Shown: in pieces, positions 52,682-64,000 of the stretch | Position numbering within the stretch: position 1 is the first letter of the stretch | How the letters are laid out: each line of letters begins with the position of its first letter | From: Neonectria sp. B-13 | Lineage: Eukaryota; Ascomycota; Sordariomycetes; Hypocreales; Nectriaceae | Direction: 5' to 3' | Length of the DNA: 64,000 nucleotides | Assembly (NCBI GenBank): GCA_002682825.1 | Contig: NOKP01000006.1 | Location: 992,001-1,056,000, forward strand | Notes under the pieces: model-generated | Seen by the model: only the letters and a program-made list of their open reading frames with translations | Databases searched by the model: none | Told to the model about the DNA's origin: nothing | Position numbers and translations under genes: made by a program

Positions 52682-54579
52682 ATGGATGCTTACTCTATAT
52701 GCTACACTAGTCCATCCAGACGCAACTCTTCCAAGATCTACCAGGATCTCAGGTCCATTCGTCTGCATAGTCTTGATCAGGATCAACTCATGAAGAGGCT
52801 CGCCACAATGGAAGTATCTGAACAGGTACGAACGACCGCTATCACCGTTTCCTGTGAATTCCTTGCTTGAGATCGACTCTGTTGCTTGAGGTGGTGTTTG
52901 CGGCACATCTCTCGTCGCACCTGGTATCTCTTATCATGCCCCCGCCGCCAAGCGAGTGCGTTACATCGCTAACATATGGGTTGGCAGCGGAGCAAAGCCG
53001 GTCTCACCTCAAAACCCCACGTCGCCGTGGTCGGCGCTGGGCTTTCTGGACTGCGATGCGCAGACATCCTCCTGCAGTATGGCTTCAAGGTCACAGTCAT
53101 TGAAGCCCGCAACCGCGTTGGCGGTCGTTTGCATCAGGAGACGCTCCCCAACGGCCACCTGGTCGATCTCGGCCCCAACTGGATCCATGGCACCGCGGAC
53201 AACCCCATGTTGGACCTTGCCAAGCAGACAAACACTGCAGTCGGCAGCTGGGACGCCCGATCCTATGTGTTTGACCAGTTTGGTGACCTCTTCCAAGTCG
53301 AGGAGGGAGAGGTGTATGCCACTTTGATGTGGGACATCGTCCAGGACGCTTTCAAGCACTCAAACAAGTCGTGCAAGGACATCCATCATGGCGAGAGCTT
53401 GCACGACTTCTTCCTCCAGAAGGTAGTAGAGAAGATCCCCGATACTGAGGAGGACTACGAAAAGAAGCGGGAAATTATCATGCAAATGTCAGAGCTCTGG
53501 GGTGCGTTTGTTGGAAGCCCTATATTCAAGCAAAGTCTCAAATTCTTTTGGCTGGAGGAGTGCATCGAGGGAGGTGAGTCGATATTTACTGTGTGAGGGC
53601 TGGAGGCCACCGCTGATCTCCTCTTAGAAAACCTGTTCTGCGCTGGCACCTACAAGAATGTTTTGGATACAGTCGCAAAGCCAGTTCTGGAGGGTGCCGA
53701 GATCAAGTACCAGACCAAGGTCGAGAAGATATCTTATCGGAGAGACCCTGAAGAAAAGGTCAAGATCCAGGTGAAGGGTGGGCAAACTCTGGAGTTCGAT
53801 GAGGTCATCGTAACAACTCCCCTCGGATGGCTAAAACGAAATCTCGATGCCTTCGAGCCTGCGCTTCCAGTTCGCCTAACCAAGGCAATCGAATCTATTA
53901 GCTACGGCTGCCTTGAAAAGGTGCGTGGTACTGATCTCTTATAACACTCCCACACTGACCTGTCGAGAAGGTCTACATCAGCTTTCCCAGGGCGTTCTGG
54001 CTTGCGCCCGAGGGCAAGGGCCGAAAGGTCCAAGGGTTTGCGCAATGGTTGTCACCCGAATACGCCCCCGAATCAAATCCAGAGAAGTGGAATCAAGAGG
54101 TTGTCGAACTTGCTAGCCTCACGCCTGAGACCTCACATCCTACTCTTCTCTTCTACACCTACGGCGAGCAATCACAGTACCTCACCGGTCAAGTGGCAGC
54201 GCTCCCGAGCCAGGAGAAGAAGGACGAGTTTCTCCTCAATTTCTTCAAGCCCTACTACTCACGCCTGCCTCACTACTCAGAAGGCGACACCGACTGCAAA
54301 CCGACCGGCTGCCTGGCCACGGACTGGCTCCACGACGAGCTTGCGGGCTTCGGTAGCTACAGCAACTTCCAGGTCGGTCTCGAGAATGGCGACGACGACA
54401 TCCGGACGATGCGAGAGGGCCTACCCAACCAAGGCCTGTGGCTGGCTGGGGAGCACACGGCGCCGTTCGTGGGTCTGGGCACGGCGACCGGGGCGTACTG
54501 GAGCGGCGAGTCGGTGGGCAGGAGGATAGCCGAGTCATATGGACGGGCAAAGAGGAGGAGTCTTTCGGGAAATCTGTAA
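52682..54579 (+). CDS. Flavin amine oxidase, polyamine-oxidase-like
   Basis: Four exons: 52682-52825, 52988-53573, 53628-53920 and 53971-54579, encoding 543 residues. Donors are GTACGA, GTGAGT and GTGCGT. The first intron (162 bp) ends with a GCTAAC motif and GGCAG. Residues 58-85 carry the FAD dinucleotide-binding motif VAVVGAGLSGLRCADI (GxGxxG at 64-69), followed by VTVIEARNRVGGRLHQETLP with the GGRL loop and VDLGPNWIHG. The C-terminal FAD motif is LWLAGEHTAPFVGLGTATGA. These mark the monoamine/polyamine oxidase superfamily, and WIHG and the overall layout favour polyamine oxidases that cleave spermine or spermidine. The substrate is not proved. The first 48 residues (MDAYSICYTSPSRRNSSKIY) precede the catalytic domain and are Ser/Arg-rich. 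The exon 1 join gives a continuous frame, but exon 1 is less certain than the rest. Confidence 0.88.
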
Positions 54580-55805
54580 GAAGAAGGCACTGGTCGCTGA
54601 TTCTCAAAGGGAATCCATCGCGGGAGCGATAGCTGGCCTGTTCACCTAGAATCTGCCTAGAGTCGAAGACAGATAGAGTCGGGCGGGGCAGCAAAGATGA
54701 GATGCCCGGTTTGTATGTTGCTGGCAGATGCTTGATGAGTGGCATGTGGATGTAGATGCTCGCGTGAGCTGGTGTTTCGTGATGGGTCTCACATTGGGAA
54801 CCACTCAGCTGTGGTTCCTGACCCTTGTGGGCGCTTGCCTCTGATATCATTCCTTCACGTAATGGAGCAATGCAGGCATACTACAAAATTGCAGCATTGC
54901 AAGGTATGCAATGTAGGTTCGACCCAAACCATCCGTAGAGGTCATGGCAAAGCCAACAAAGCAGTGGAGCGGGTGGACAACCACCGGCCAGTCTCAACCA
55001 AGCCCACGCTCATGCTCATGCCCACGTCCAGAGCACGCAACCCCGACGCTGGTGTCGTCGAGTGGAACGGAATGGTGTGGACCATGACGCTTCACCAGGG
55101 ATCCGTTATCGATTAAGCGGTTGGCCATCTGCCGCCCACTGAGAGCGCGATGCACGGGTCAAATGATGCTCCACCGCAGCCCTGAAGAGGAAATAGGTGG
55201 CTCTCACGTCACCGCAACCGCTAAAGGGCCATGCGCGGACCCCTGGTGGCGAGTCACGAGCCTATGCTTATAGCGGTCCTAGCGCTGGGCCTTCAGCCCA
55301 TCACCCGCCGCTCGGGAACACGGTTGGTGAGGTTCTAGGCTCCTCCAAGTCCCCAAGGTGCCCGCGCCTCAGCCATCCATGCCGTGACGGTACGGTGACC
55401 CGACCATTTGGGAACCTCGACGGCCTTGACTTCCATCAAACAACTCTATCTCCGGTCTCGATCTTTCGCAGGCACGGCCATTTTATCCTTCTCTCTTCTC
55501 CCAGAATTTCCCTCCATCCGCCCTGAACCCTCGACCTCTTTCAACCGGACTCGATCCACCATCCCATGGCCTTCCGTCTCCTCTAATCATGCCCTACGGC
55601 CCCGCATCTGGCCCGGGGTCTACTGATAGCACGCCGCCGACGCCGGCTCTGCCTAGAGGTTGACACCGTCGACTACGAATACGTACTCGCGAGCCGCTGA
55701 CCGTCTCTTCCTCTTCCTCATCCCGTCTCCCTCTCCATCCTCGGCTGCGAGGGCAGCCATCGCCACTCCCGTCGATCCGACTCGAGATCCCTCAGTGCCG
55801 ACACC
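54580..55805. other. Spacer between amine oxidase and ATG2
   Basis: 1.2 kb with the amine oxidase 3' UTR and the ATG2 promoter. It contains C/T-rich leader sequence near 55480-55800. No gene is recognised. Confidence 0.55.
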
Positions 55806-58800
55806 ATGGCTATGTTCTTTCAGTCGTTCCAGAGCTCCTCCATGCCCAAGAGGCTGCTCCGGTATGCTTTGTCTAGGCTGGAGCTCCTCGACGCCGAGGC
55901 GCTCGATATGGAGAACCTCGACCTCGCGCTGGGAAGGAACACCGTCTTCGAGTTTCGCGATGTTGGTATCAAACTCAAGGTACGACAACCCGCAGGCTCG
56001 GCGACATTATCGATAAGGCTAACATCCGGTACAGAAGCTCGAGAAGTTACTCCAACTCCCCGCCACCTTCAGGCTTCAAAAGGCCAAAGTCCTCCTCCTC
56101 CGAGTCACCATCCCGATGAACTTCTACACGAGCCCCATAATCGTCGAGGTCGATGGCGTCGATATCGCCCTACAAGTCCTGGGAGCCGAGCCCAGGTCAA
56201 GTCGCACACCCGGCACTAAGACGCCCGAAGACACCGCCGTCGTGCCCAATACAGTTGATCTGGCCCAGTCTTTCCTCGAGACACAATCATCTACGGAGCG
56301 CCGAAAACTCGAGGATGCCCTGGCGGCTGAGACCCAGGACCTTGGTGCCTCAGTTGCGATGAGCGACGACGGAAGCGAGGACGAGTCGCCAATAGGAACA
56401 GGCCAGGCGCTTTCGCTGCCCGCCTTCCTAGCAGACTTTCTACAAGGAATAGTCGATCGCATGCAGGTCAGGATAAAGGGAATCACGTTCCAGTTGGATG
56501 TCGAAGTGCCCGTCGAACCGAACTCACCGACCACCGAACTAGTGTCGTTCCAGATTGCCCTCGAGGATATTGATGTCGAAGGTGTCACAGCCCATTCCCC
56601 AGAGCAGGATGGATCGCCCATAATAGTACCCAAGGAAGGCAAACGTCACGTCTCATTGTCGAATGTTCGAGCATACCTTATCTCAGAAGCGAACGTCTTC
56701 TCCGCACTGGCGCGATCTCCATCCATGACATCCCCTTCCGTCGCCTCATCCCCGGTCATGACGAGAAACCCCCCTTCCCGCGAAGCCACCACTCTATCAC
56801 AAGGCAGCTTCCACGAAGAGCCTGTGAGCTCCTTACAGGATAGCTTCAGGGATCACCTCTCCGAGCCCGACGATTCCTACGAACCCGATTACCCCCTGGG
56901 TGACAGCGAGGAGGCCCTCGATATCCCATACGAGCTTTCCGACCCGGCAGACGATGAGCTTGACGATAGTCCAGCTACTCCCAAAGCCTCTATGTACCAC
57001 GACTTCAACAACCTGTCCCTCGAGGAACCCGTTGAGGAACTGCTTGATGAACCCATGGAAGAGCCCTTGTTTCACTCAACGATGGGTCTCGCCGATCACA
57101 CTTCATACTCCGCAGAGTTTGAGGACGAGAGACCTCAATGGGCAAGCGTCGAAATGGAAGCGAGATCAGCCCCGACGTTGGATTCACCATTCCACACAGC
57201 TTTAACCGACTCCTTGAGGCCTCACACCCCTACTCAACAGTTGGACCGGTCCATCTCGTCCAAAGGTAGCTTTGGGGCTGACTCAACTGGCGATCTCGCT
57301 GAGTCGCATTTATATACACACGAAGAGGCCGAGAGCATGTATATGAGCGCGTTTTCTCAAAACGATGCGCAGTCATTGGAAGCTCTATCCCCTGCTGCTT
57401 CCCGCAGCACACTTTCGCCACCCGAACCAACGGTGGAGCTCGCGAAGTCGACAACAGAGGAAACGAACCCGTTCTCGGAGGATGTGAAGTCATCAATCGA
57501 GGAAGTGAGACCAGCTGAAGAAGCGATAGAGCAAAGTACAGAAGAGCACCCAGTCTCTGTTGTCGAACCGCAGACACCTCGAGCAGTAATGCCTGGTGGA
57601 TGGGATGATGACGCCGATGATTCGCCTCCACAGACCTCCATCGATGCGTCAGTTTTACGGGATACTTCGCCCCGAACTCCTGTACAGGAAGCTCCGCCAA
57701 GCGAGGCCTCCGACAGCGACACCTCTTCACCCGCCTTCTCAAGAGCCTGTATCGCCGAACATGATCCAGAGCGCCCAAGTACACCAGTGCGACAGCAGGA
57801 CGATGTACCGACACCAAAAGGCCCAACTCGACTCGTCAAGGAGATTTTCAGCCTCAAGACCGTATCAATATACGTGCCATCCCAACACCCTCATATTCAC
57901 ATCCAGGCCGCATCGCCCGAGTCGGTAGCCCAGCTGTCACAGTCTCTGGGGCGTTCCGTGTATCCTCAAGCGCCTGGCGCATTTTCAGTCTATGGTGCCG
58001 CAACTGTACCGCCACAGAGCCCTCCAGCACCGACTACAAGCGTGGATGACTCGCTCGAGGTGACCCTTTCTCCCATCAGTATCAACTTCGATGCGTCTCT
58101 CGGTTTCCTACTCGCAATGGTTGTGGGCAAGTTACTTGAGGCTGTCAAGGACAACAAACCGCCTGTACCTGCGCAAGGCAACAAGCAACAGGAAACGGCA
58201 AAGAAGACCCCAGATGTCAAGGTCACACTCGAGGAAGTCAGACTCAACTTTCTTAATAGGTTATGTGGGGTGTCGGATACCCCTGAGCGCTATCTAGACC
58301 CGACGGCGTTTATCTTCGATCAGGAGGTGCTCCTAAGCACAACCCTTCAGAACCTCACAGTATCGATCTCCCCCACTGAGGTTACATCAAGGAAACCCAG
58401 TCGAGACAAACCACCGTCCCAGCCGGCCACATTAACCAAGATAGATGTGGAAAAATTCCGCTTTGGTTATGCAAATGGTGACATCGTCTCGTTTGACAGC
58501 GGCAGGCCAATGAGCACGTCAGTCAGGGATACTTTCCTCTCTGCCGGATCTGATATTGGAATCAAAATCGTTCAGTCTGGCGATAACATCAAAACCGACA
58601 TCGAAACGCTACCACTCGTTGTTCAAATCGACTTGCAGCGACTAGACGAGACCTTCAGCTGGTTCGGCGGGCTAAGCAGCTTCCTTAACATGAGCGCCTC
58701 CATCGCATCTAGTCCTTCACCCACACCAAAGCCGGCAGTGGTGTCTCCACAGAAGCCCCGAGGTGTCCGCTTTGATACACCGATTGACCCCGGTGACAAG

Positions 58801-61800
58801 TCCGCCGCCTCAGAAAACAAAGTCAACCTCAGGATTGGGGGTGCCTTGCTGGAGCTCGTTGGGAGAGACTGCAGCGTTGTAGCTGAATCAAGCGCCATCA
58901 AGGTGGTCAGTCGGGAAGAGGGAATCGGTATGGCATGCACCATGATGCGAGCTTCTGGCCCATACTTGACGAACTCTCTCGCCGAACCCGCCATCAGCAC
59001 CGAGATCAGCGGTGTTCGAATGGATTTCTTGATGGCGCCTCAAGATGCGGATCTGGAGAAACTTCTTGAACTTATCATCCCTTCCAAGGTCAAGTTCGAT
59101 CATGGCAATGATGAAATCATGGTCGACACACTCTTGCGCCAGAGAAGGAAGGGTTCTGTTCTAAGGACCTCGGTTGAGACTGTCAATGTCCGTGTCCAAA
59201 ACATGGCGCAGCTTTCGGTTCTTCCGAACCTCGGAGAAGAAATCGCAAAGCTCTCAACAGTCGCCAAGTATCTGCCGGAGGATGATAGGCCAGGACTCCT
59301 GACTCTTGGCAATATCCAGAAGGTTGGGGTGAGTGTGGATTTTGGTGGCAAGCTTGGCCACTTAGGCGTCGAAATCAAGGACTTCCACGTTGGACACATA
59401 TCGATGCCGTCACTGGTTGCCCTTGCGATCCATGGCATCTCTGTCAAGAGGAATAGGTCTGAAGAATTGATTGGCAGCTCGACATACGGCCCCAAGGGAA
59501 TCCCTTCACGAGGTCCCGTCATCATGGCCAGAATGATTGGGGACGAGATTGAGCCAGTCATCAAGTTGAAGATGCAGGACTTGAATGTCGAGTATCGAGT
59601 TCCCACCATCATGGACCTGCTGGACCTGAGCGAAGATGCGACACCACAAGATTTTGAGACCAGTCTTGCTGCATCTGTATCAAACCTTGGAGATCAAGCG
59701 CACCATGCTTTGGCGAGACAGCCGGGTCCCCCTGGATCCGAGAAATCGAGGTCTGGTAAGCCAATGACTTTGGATATTGGCTTCCGTGACTGTCTTCTTG
59801 GCTTGAATCCCCTGGGGCAGCCTTCGAAGATGGTTATTGCGCTAACAGATGCCCACCTTGTTGCTGTGCTCCCCAAGGATGTCGACACCAATGCAGTTCT
59901 GAACATTAACAAGGCGTCTATTCTCCTCGTTGATGACGTTTCTCAGCTTACGGAGGATGATTTACCAATCAGCCAGCGACCTCGCGCATCGTCCTCAACC
60001 TCTCGACAAGTGGCAGACATGTGCGCACGAGGTTATGTGGATATTTGCTACATCTCCTCTGCAAAGGCGGTTGTAGATGTCATGGCCGGCGAAGATGGCG
60101 AGAAACGAGTCAACATCGAACTTAGAGATGATCTCCTGGTCTTGGAGACATGCGCAGACTCTACACAAACGCTCATCTCACTAACCAACGCTCTCAAACC
60201 ACCAACGCCGCCAAGCAAAGAGAACAAGTACCGGACCAACGTCATCCCTGTCCAGGATCTCCTAGCCTCCATATCAGCCGAGGCCTTCGGGAAGCCAGAG
60301 GGGGAATACGACTTCGATCAAGACTTCTCTGGCGCCCAAGAATTAGCTGGCAGTGGTTCAGATGCCGACTTCTCAACTGACAGCCCGTTACAGGTTGAGT
60401 CGCAATTCTACGACGATGAACCAATTGCAGAGGAGCTTTTCGATGCTGAAAGTAGCTCGATCCTATCGCATGGAACGACCATGAAAGATACGAACGAGGG
60501 TGTGTTGTTGACTGGCTTTGATCCTTTGTCGACAAACCGAAGTCAAGACTCTGAGGACACAGACGATCTTGTCATTCACGAAGACTATTATGGACGCGAC
60601 TCATCCAAGGATAGCAAGGCCAAGGTCTGGAACTCAAATAAGAACAGCTACGACAGGGCACCCGAGAAGCTTGTTAAGAGCAGCCCTCTGCGTGTATCTG
60701 TTCGGGATGTCCACGTCATCTGGAATCTCTTCGATGGTTATGATTGGACGCATACTCGAGATGTCATCACCAAGGCCGTACAGGATGTGGAAACCAAGGC
60801 ATACGAACGCCAGGCACAAGCTCATGTGTATGAAGAGGAATTGGAGGACGAAGAAGCCATTGGAGATTTCCTCTTCAACTCGATCTACATCGGTATCCCA
60901 GCCAACCGTGATCCTCAAGAACTTTCCCGAGCGATTAATGAGGGACTCAACGACAACGCGACCGAGACTGAGTCTGTTGCAACCACCGCCTTTACATCAG
61001 CGACGAACCGAACCGTGCGCTCCCGCCAGTCGAGATCAAAGCGACTTAGGCTGAAACGTAGCAAGCACCACAAAATCACCTTTGAACTTCAGGGTGTGGA
61101 TGTGGATCTGATTGCTTTCCCGCCCGGCTCTGGGGAGACGATGAGCAGCATCGATGTCAGAGTGAACAACTTGGACGTCTTTGATCATGTCCCAACTTCA
61201 ACGTGGAAGAAGTTTGCGACATATGACCAGGATATGGGAGAGCGCGAGATGGGTACCAGCATGGTTCATCTCGAGCTACTGAATGTCAAGCCACAACCCA
61301 GTCTTGAGGCTTCGGAGATTGTTCTCCGAGCTACGCTTCTTCCTCTGAGGCTGCACGTTGACCAGGATGCTCTGGACTTCATCACTCGATTCTTCGAGTT
61401 CAAAGACGACAAAATCCCTGTTCACTCTTCCCCAAGCGATGTGCCTTTTCTCCAACGCGCGGAAGTCAACGATGTGCCCGTGAACCTCGACTTCAAGCCA
61501 AAGCGGGTGGATTATGCGGGTCTCAGATCCGGACGCACAACCGAGTTCATGAACTTCATCGTGTTACAGGAGTCTAGGATGGTCTTACGACATGTCATCA
61601 TCTACGGTGTTTCTGGTTTTGAGCGACTCGGCCAGACACTAAACGACATCTGGACGCCTGATGTTAAGGCTAACCAGCTTCCGGGTGTTTTAGCTGGCTT
61701 GGCCCCTGTGCGCTCGATTGTCAATGTCGGCAGTGGTATCAAAGACTTGGTCGAGATTCCACTGCGCGAGTACAAGAAGGACGGCCGTGTCTTCCGCAGC

Positions 61801-62334
61801 ATTTCCAAGGGTGCCGCAGCCTTTGCACGCACTACTGGCACCGAGTTGATCAAGCTGGGTGCCAAGATGGCGGTTGGGACCCAGTACGCTCTACAGGGCG
61901 CGGAGGAGATGCTCTCAGACACACAACAACCCGAAGGCACATGGGAGGACGACGACGACCTCGACCCAGAGGACAAGAAGCAAATCTCGCTCTACGCCGA
62001 CCAGCCAACGGGTGTCATATCCGGTATTCGTGGCGGATACCGCTCTTTGACCCGGGACGTGAACCTGGCACGTGACGCCATCATCGCTGTGCCCGGAGAG
62101 GTCATGGGAAGCCAGTCAGCAGGCGGAGCGGCGAGGGCGGTATGGAAGCGTGCGCCGACTATCATCTTCCGGCCGGCTGTTGGCGTCACCAAGGCCATTG
62201 GACAGACTCTGATGGGGGCGACGAACTCAATCGATCCTCACAACCGACGTCGGATTGAGGAGGTAAGCACCTTGTTACCCCTGATTTTGCTTCACCACAT
62301 GCTAACTCTTTGACAGAAATACAAGAAACACTAA
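55806..62334 (+). CDS. ATG2: Autophagy-related protein 2, lipid transfer
   Basis: Three exons: 55806-55979, 56035-62262 and 62317-62334, encoding 2139 residues, a normal length for filamentous-fungal Atg2. Introns are 54-55 bp (donors GTACGA and GTAAGC, acceptors ACAG and ACAG, with a GCTAAC motif in each). The N-terminus is the chorein-like domain: [40 protein letters not shown] and [20 protein letters not shown]. The middle is very acidic and Ser/Thr/Pro-rich (residues ~240-620). The C-terminus includes the conserved [40 protein letters not shown] and [20 protein letters not shown]. Atg2 is a rod that transfers phospholipids from the ER to the growing phagophore with Atg18 and Atg9. The last exon supplies only KYKKH before the stop. 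Skipping it would add about 11 unrelated residues. Confidence 0.95.
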
Positions 62335-62912
62335 ACTCAATGACGAGATCCTATCGGAACTCACTCACGAAAGTCTTCACTCAAGAGGATGGATGCTATT
62401 CACGACACTATTTTACAGAACACCAGCGTTGTGGCTTATATCTCTATTTTCAGTTTCTATTCGCTCGATACTCTCTTATTTCTTTTTTTTTTCTGCACAG
62501 AAAGCGGGTTTGGGCTGGGGTTACCGTCGCTTCGAGAATACAGTCACGCATCCATCCATGATAGATTGGCGAAAACGGAGCGCCTTCTGATTACGTTGTG
62601 TATACGCATAGACGTTGGAGAAGGGAAGCATGAGGTGTTTTTGTTTTGTTTTGTTGAGTCAGGAGTTGGATCTCAGGGGGGATTGTGATAGTTGCCGAAG
62701 GGGTTTCATTGATCCTCATTATCAGGGGGATTTGACAGGCAAATGGTTGTTTTTATAGATGATACCTATCCAGAATGATGCCAATATTATGTGTGCCACT
62801 TGCCAGGCAACGCATATCCCTCATCCTCGTACGTGCGCTCACCTGGCATCACAGCCACATTCTCATCTCTACAAACCACAACGCCTCGCTTCCCCCTCAA
62901 AAAGTCATTCGT
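62335..62912. other. Tail-to-tail spacer ATG2/GT8
   Basis: Nearly 600 bp with T-rich stretches (TTTCTTTTTTTTTTCTGC near 62484-62500) typical of 3' UTRs. No gene is recognised. Confidence 0.6.
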
Positions 62913-63931
62913 TTAGAAACGGTCGCTGATTCCCTTTTCCTTCTCTTGCGACTTTCTCTCCCGATTCGCATCGATCCACCACTTGTGTGACTCTTCGGTG
63001 CCGGTCCACTCCCCATTATCGTCTATCTCGTCCCACGGCTTGGGGCTCAATATGTAGTGGATGTTTTTGACCTGGTCGTCGCGCCAGATGGGATGGTGCA
63101 CGCCCTTCCACCGCAGCGTCTTGAGGGCGTTGTAGATGTAGGGCAGGGGCACCCAGCGGCCGCGGTACAGGTCGGACAGCAGCGACTGGTCAGCAAAGTC
63201 CATGTTGGCGGCGTCGGCCTCCATGTGGGCGACGATTTGGTCGTACAGCGCGGCGGACGGGTTGACGACCTGCAGCCCGCCGTTCATGAAGCCCAGCGGT
63301 CCGACGGCCGGGTCGATGCCCTCGGTCTGGGCGGCGTCGGGCTCGGCGTGCTGGAAGGTGAAGGCGCAGTTGGCGGGGATCCAGTCCTTGGGGTAGTGCG
63401 GCTTCTGGAGCGGGTTGCACACGCAGGCGTGGCCGGCGGCGAAGACACGGGTGCTGTTGTCGCGAGTCCCCGTGGCGCTGAGGGACGGCGGGTCGAGCTC
63501 CAGGGTCATCAGCTCGTCCATGTTGCGCAGGACGAGCATGTCGGAGTCGAGCTGGACGACGCGGGTGTACTCGGTCAGCGAGAAGGGCGTGAGCTTGCTC
63601 CAGCAGTCGTAGAAGCGCGGGTCTTGCGAGTAGTCCCGGCCAGCAACGGGCAGCAGGTAGGGAATGTGCTGGGTGGCGATGCCGCGGGCGCGCAGGGCGG
63701 CGTGGCCCTCCTCGGGGAACGAGTCGGTGTAGAGGGCCACGAGTGGGTAGGCGGATTTGACGCGCTGGAGGGAGTGGTGCAGCGTGAGGAGGCCGGAGAG
63801 GTAGTCGAGGTTGGTGATGAGGGTCGTCCAGACTGGTGGATGTTAGATAAGGCACTATGTTTATTGAGGGGAGGAGGATAATCACCCTTGTCTGAGTCGA
63901 CGGCGCGTTTCCTCAGTTCTGATCCTGCCAT
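62913..63931 (-). CDS. GT8 glycosyltransferase, glycogenin-like
   Basis: Two exons: 63886-63931 and 62913-63832, encoding 321 residues. The 53-bp intron has donor GTGATT and acceptor CCAG. Family features are VWTTLITNLDYLSGLLTLHH at the fold start, the metal-binding DxD motif in VVQLDSDMLVLRNMDELM (about residues 111-113), FNGGLQV-like FMNGGLQVVNP, ADQSLLSDLYRGRWVPLPYI and VKNIHYILSPKPWDE. These place it in glycosyltransferase family 8 with glycogenin and galactinol-synthase-like enzymes, which use UDP-sugars. There is no signal peptide or membrane span, so it is probably cytosolic. Unlike glycogenin it lacks a long C-terminal glycogen-synthase-binding tail. The acceptor is not known. The upstream flank from 63932 to the window end is the start of its promoter. 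Confidence 0.9.
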
Positions 63932-64000
63932 TTTGTCGAGGTTCTGAAGGTGTTGGAGGAGGAGGGTTTGTTGCTTGTTCTTGGTAGAGTAGAAATGATG

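Noticed and set aside
63057..63881. 274-codon plus-strand frame opposite the GT8 gene
   Set aside because: It mirrors the glycosyltransferase coding strand and has Gly/Val/Glu-biased composition. It is a shadow frame.
1..64000. CRISPR arrays, rRNA genes, intact transposons, secondary-metabolite cluster
   Set aside because: No spaced direct-repeat array, rRNA-like sequence, transposase, reverse transcriptase, or polyketide/nonribosomal synthase frame was seen. The lone SDR is not part of a recognisable cluster.

Overview
The window is about 64 kb of nuclear DNA from a filamentous ascomycete (Pezizomycotina, most likely Sordariomycetes). Genes are spaced on both strands without operons. Coding regions are GC-rich. 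Introns are mostly 47-163 bp, with GTAAGT/GTATGT/GTACGT-like donors and CTAAC/CTGAC-like branch sites just before the acceptor. The encoded proteins are typical fungal forms (Nem1, Atg2, a HET-domain protein, a cytochrome b5-acyl-CoA dehydrogenase fusion). The genus cannot be fixed from sequence reading alone. One assembly gap of exactly 100 N lies at 11459-11558.

Layout. 1-8.7 kb: RNA exonuclease REX3 (+), prohibitin PHB1 (-) divergent from complex III subunit QCR8 (+), the snoRNP/rRNA protein NHP2 (+), and a small membrane protein (-). 8.7-19.6 kb: the Nem1-type phosphatase (-), cut at its 5' side by the gap, a long gene-poor stretch with a fold-back repeat, eIF2B-beta/GCD7 (+), an ankyrin-repeat relic, and a 760-residue Pro/Gly-rich protein (+). 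20-31.7 kb: NAA10 N-acetyltransferase (-), an SDR oxidoreductase (+), LTO1 (+), a complex I ~21 kDa subunit (-), a nuclear-type peroxiredoxin (-), a tiny COX14-like gene (+), a mitochondrial NAD+-type carrier (-), and QCR7 (+). 32-38.5 kb: UBP3/USP10-type deubiquitinase (-) and the SAE2/CtIP DNA-end-resection factor (-). 38.5-43.9 kb: a gene-poor region with no coherent conserved gene. 43.9-64 kb: the CCHC zinc-knuckle protein GIS2 (+), b5-acyl-CoA dehydrogenase (-), a HET-domain protein (-), a polyamine-oxidase-like amine oxidase (+), the very long ATG2 (+), and a GT8 glycosyltransferase (-).

Themes. Seven genes serve mitochondria (PHB1, QCR8, complex I subunit, COX14-like, NAD+ carrier, QCR7, and LTO1 through Fe-S delivery). 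Six serve RNA or translation (REX3, NHP2, GCD7, NAA10, LTO1, GIS2). UBP3 and ATG2 both belong to autophagy biology. Most of the window is core housekeeping sequence. The accessory features are the HET gene with its wide flanks, the 5.4 kb gene-poor block, the ankyrin relic and the fold-back repeat. I did not find a convincing novel system. The best leads are the unusual gene structures (micro-exons, a frame-keeping intron, a fused b5-ACAD) and the unexplained block at 38.5-43.9 kb.

Exon boundaries were placed by eye from splice motifs. Each multi-exon model was checked for a total length divisible by three and for family-like sequence across the joins.
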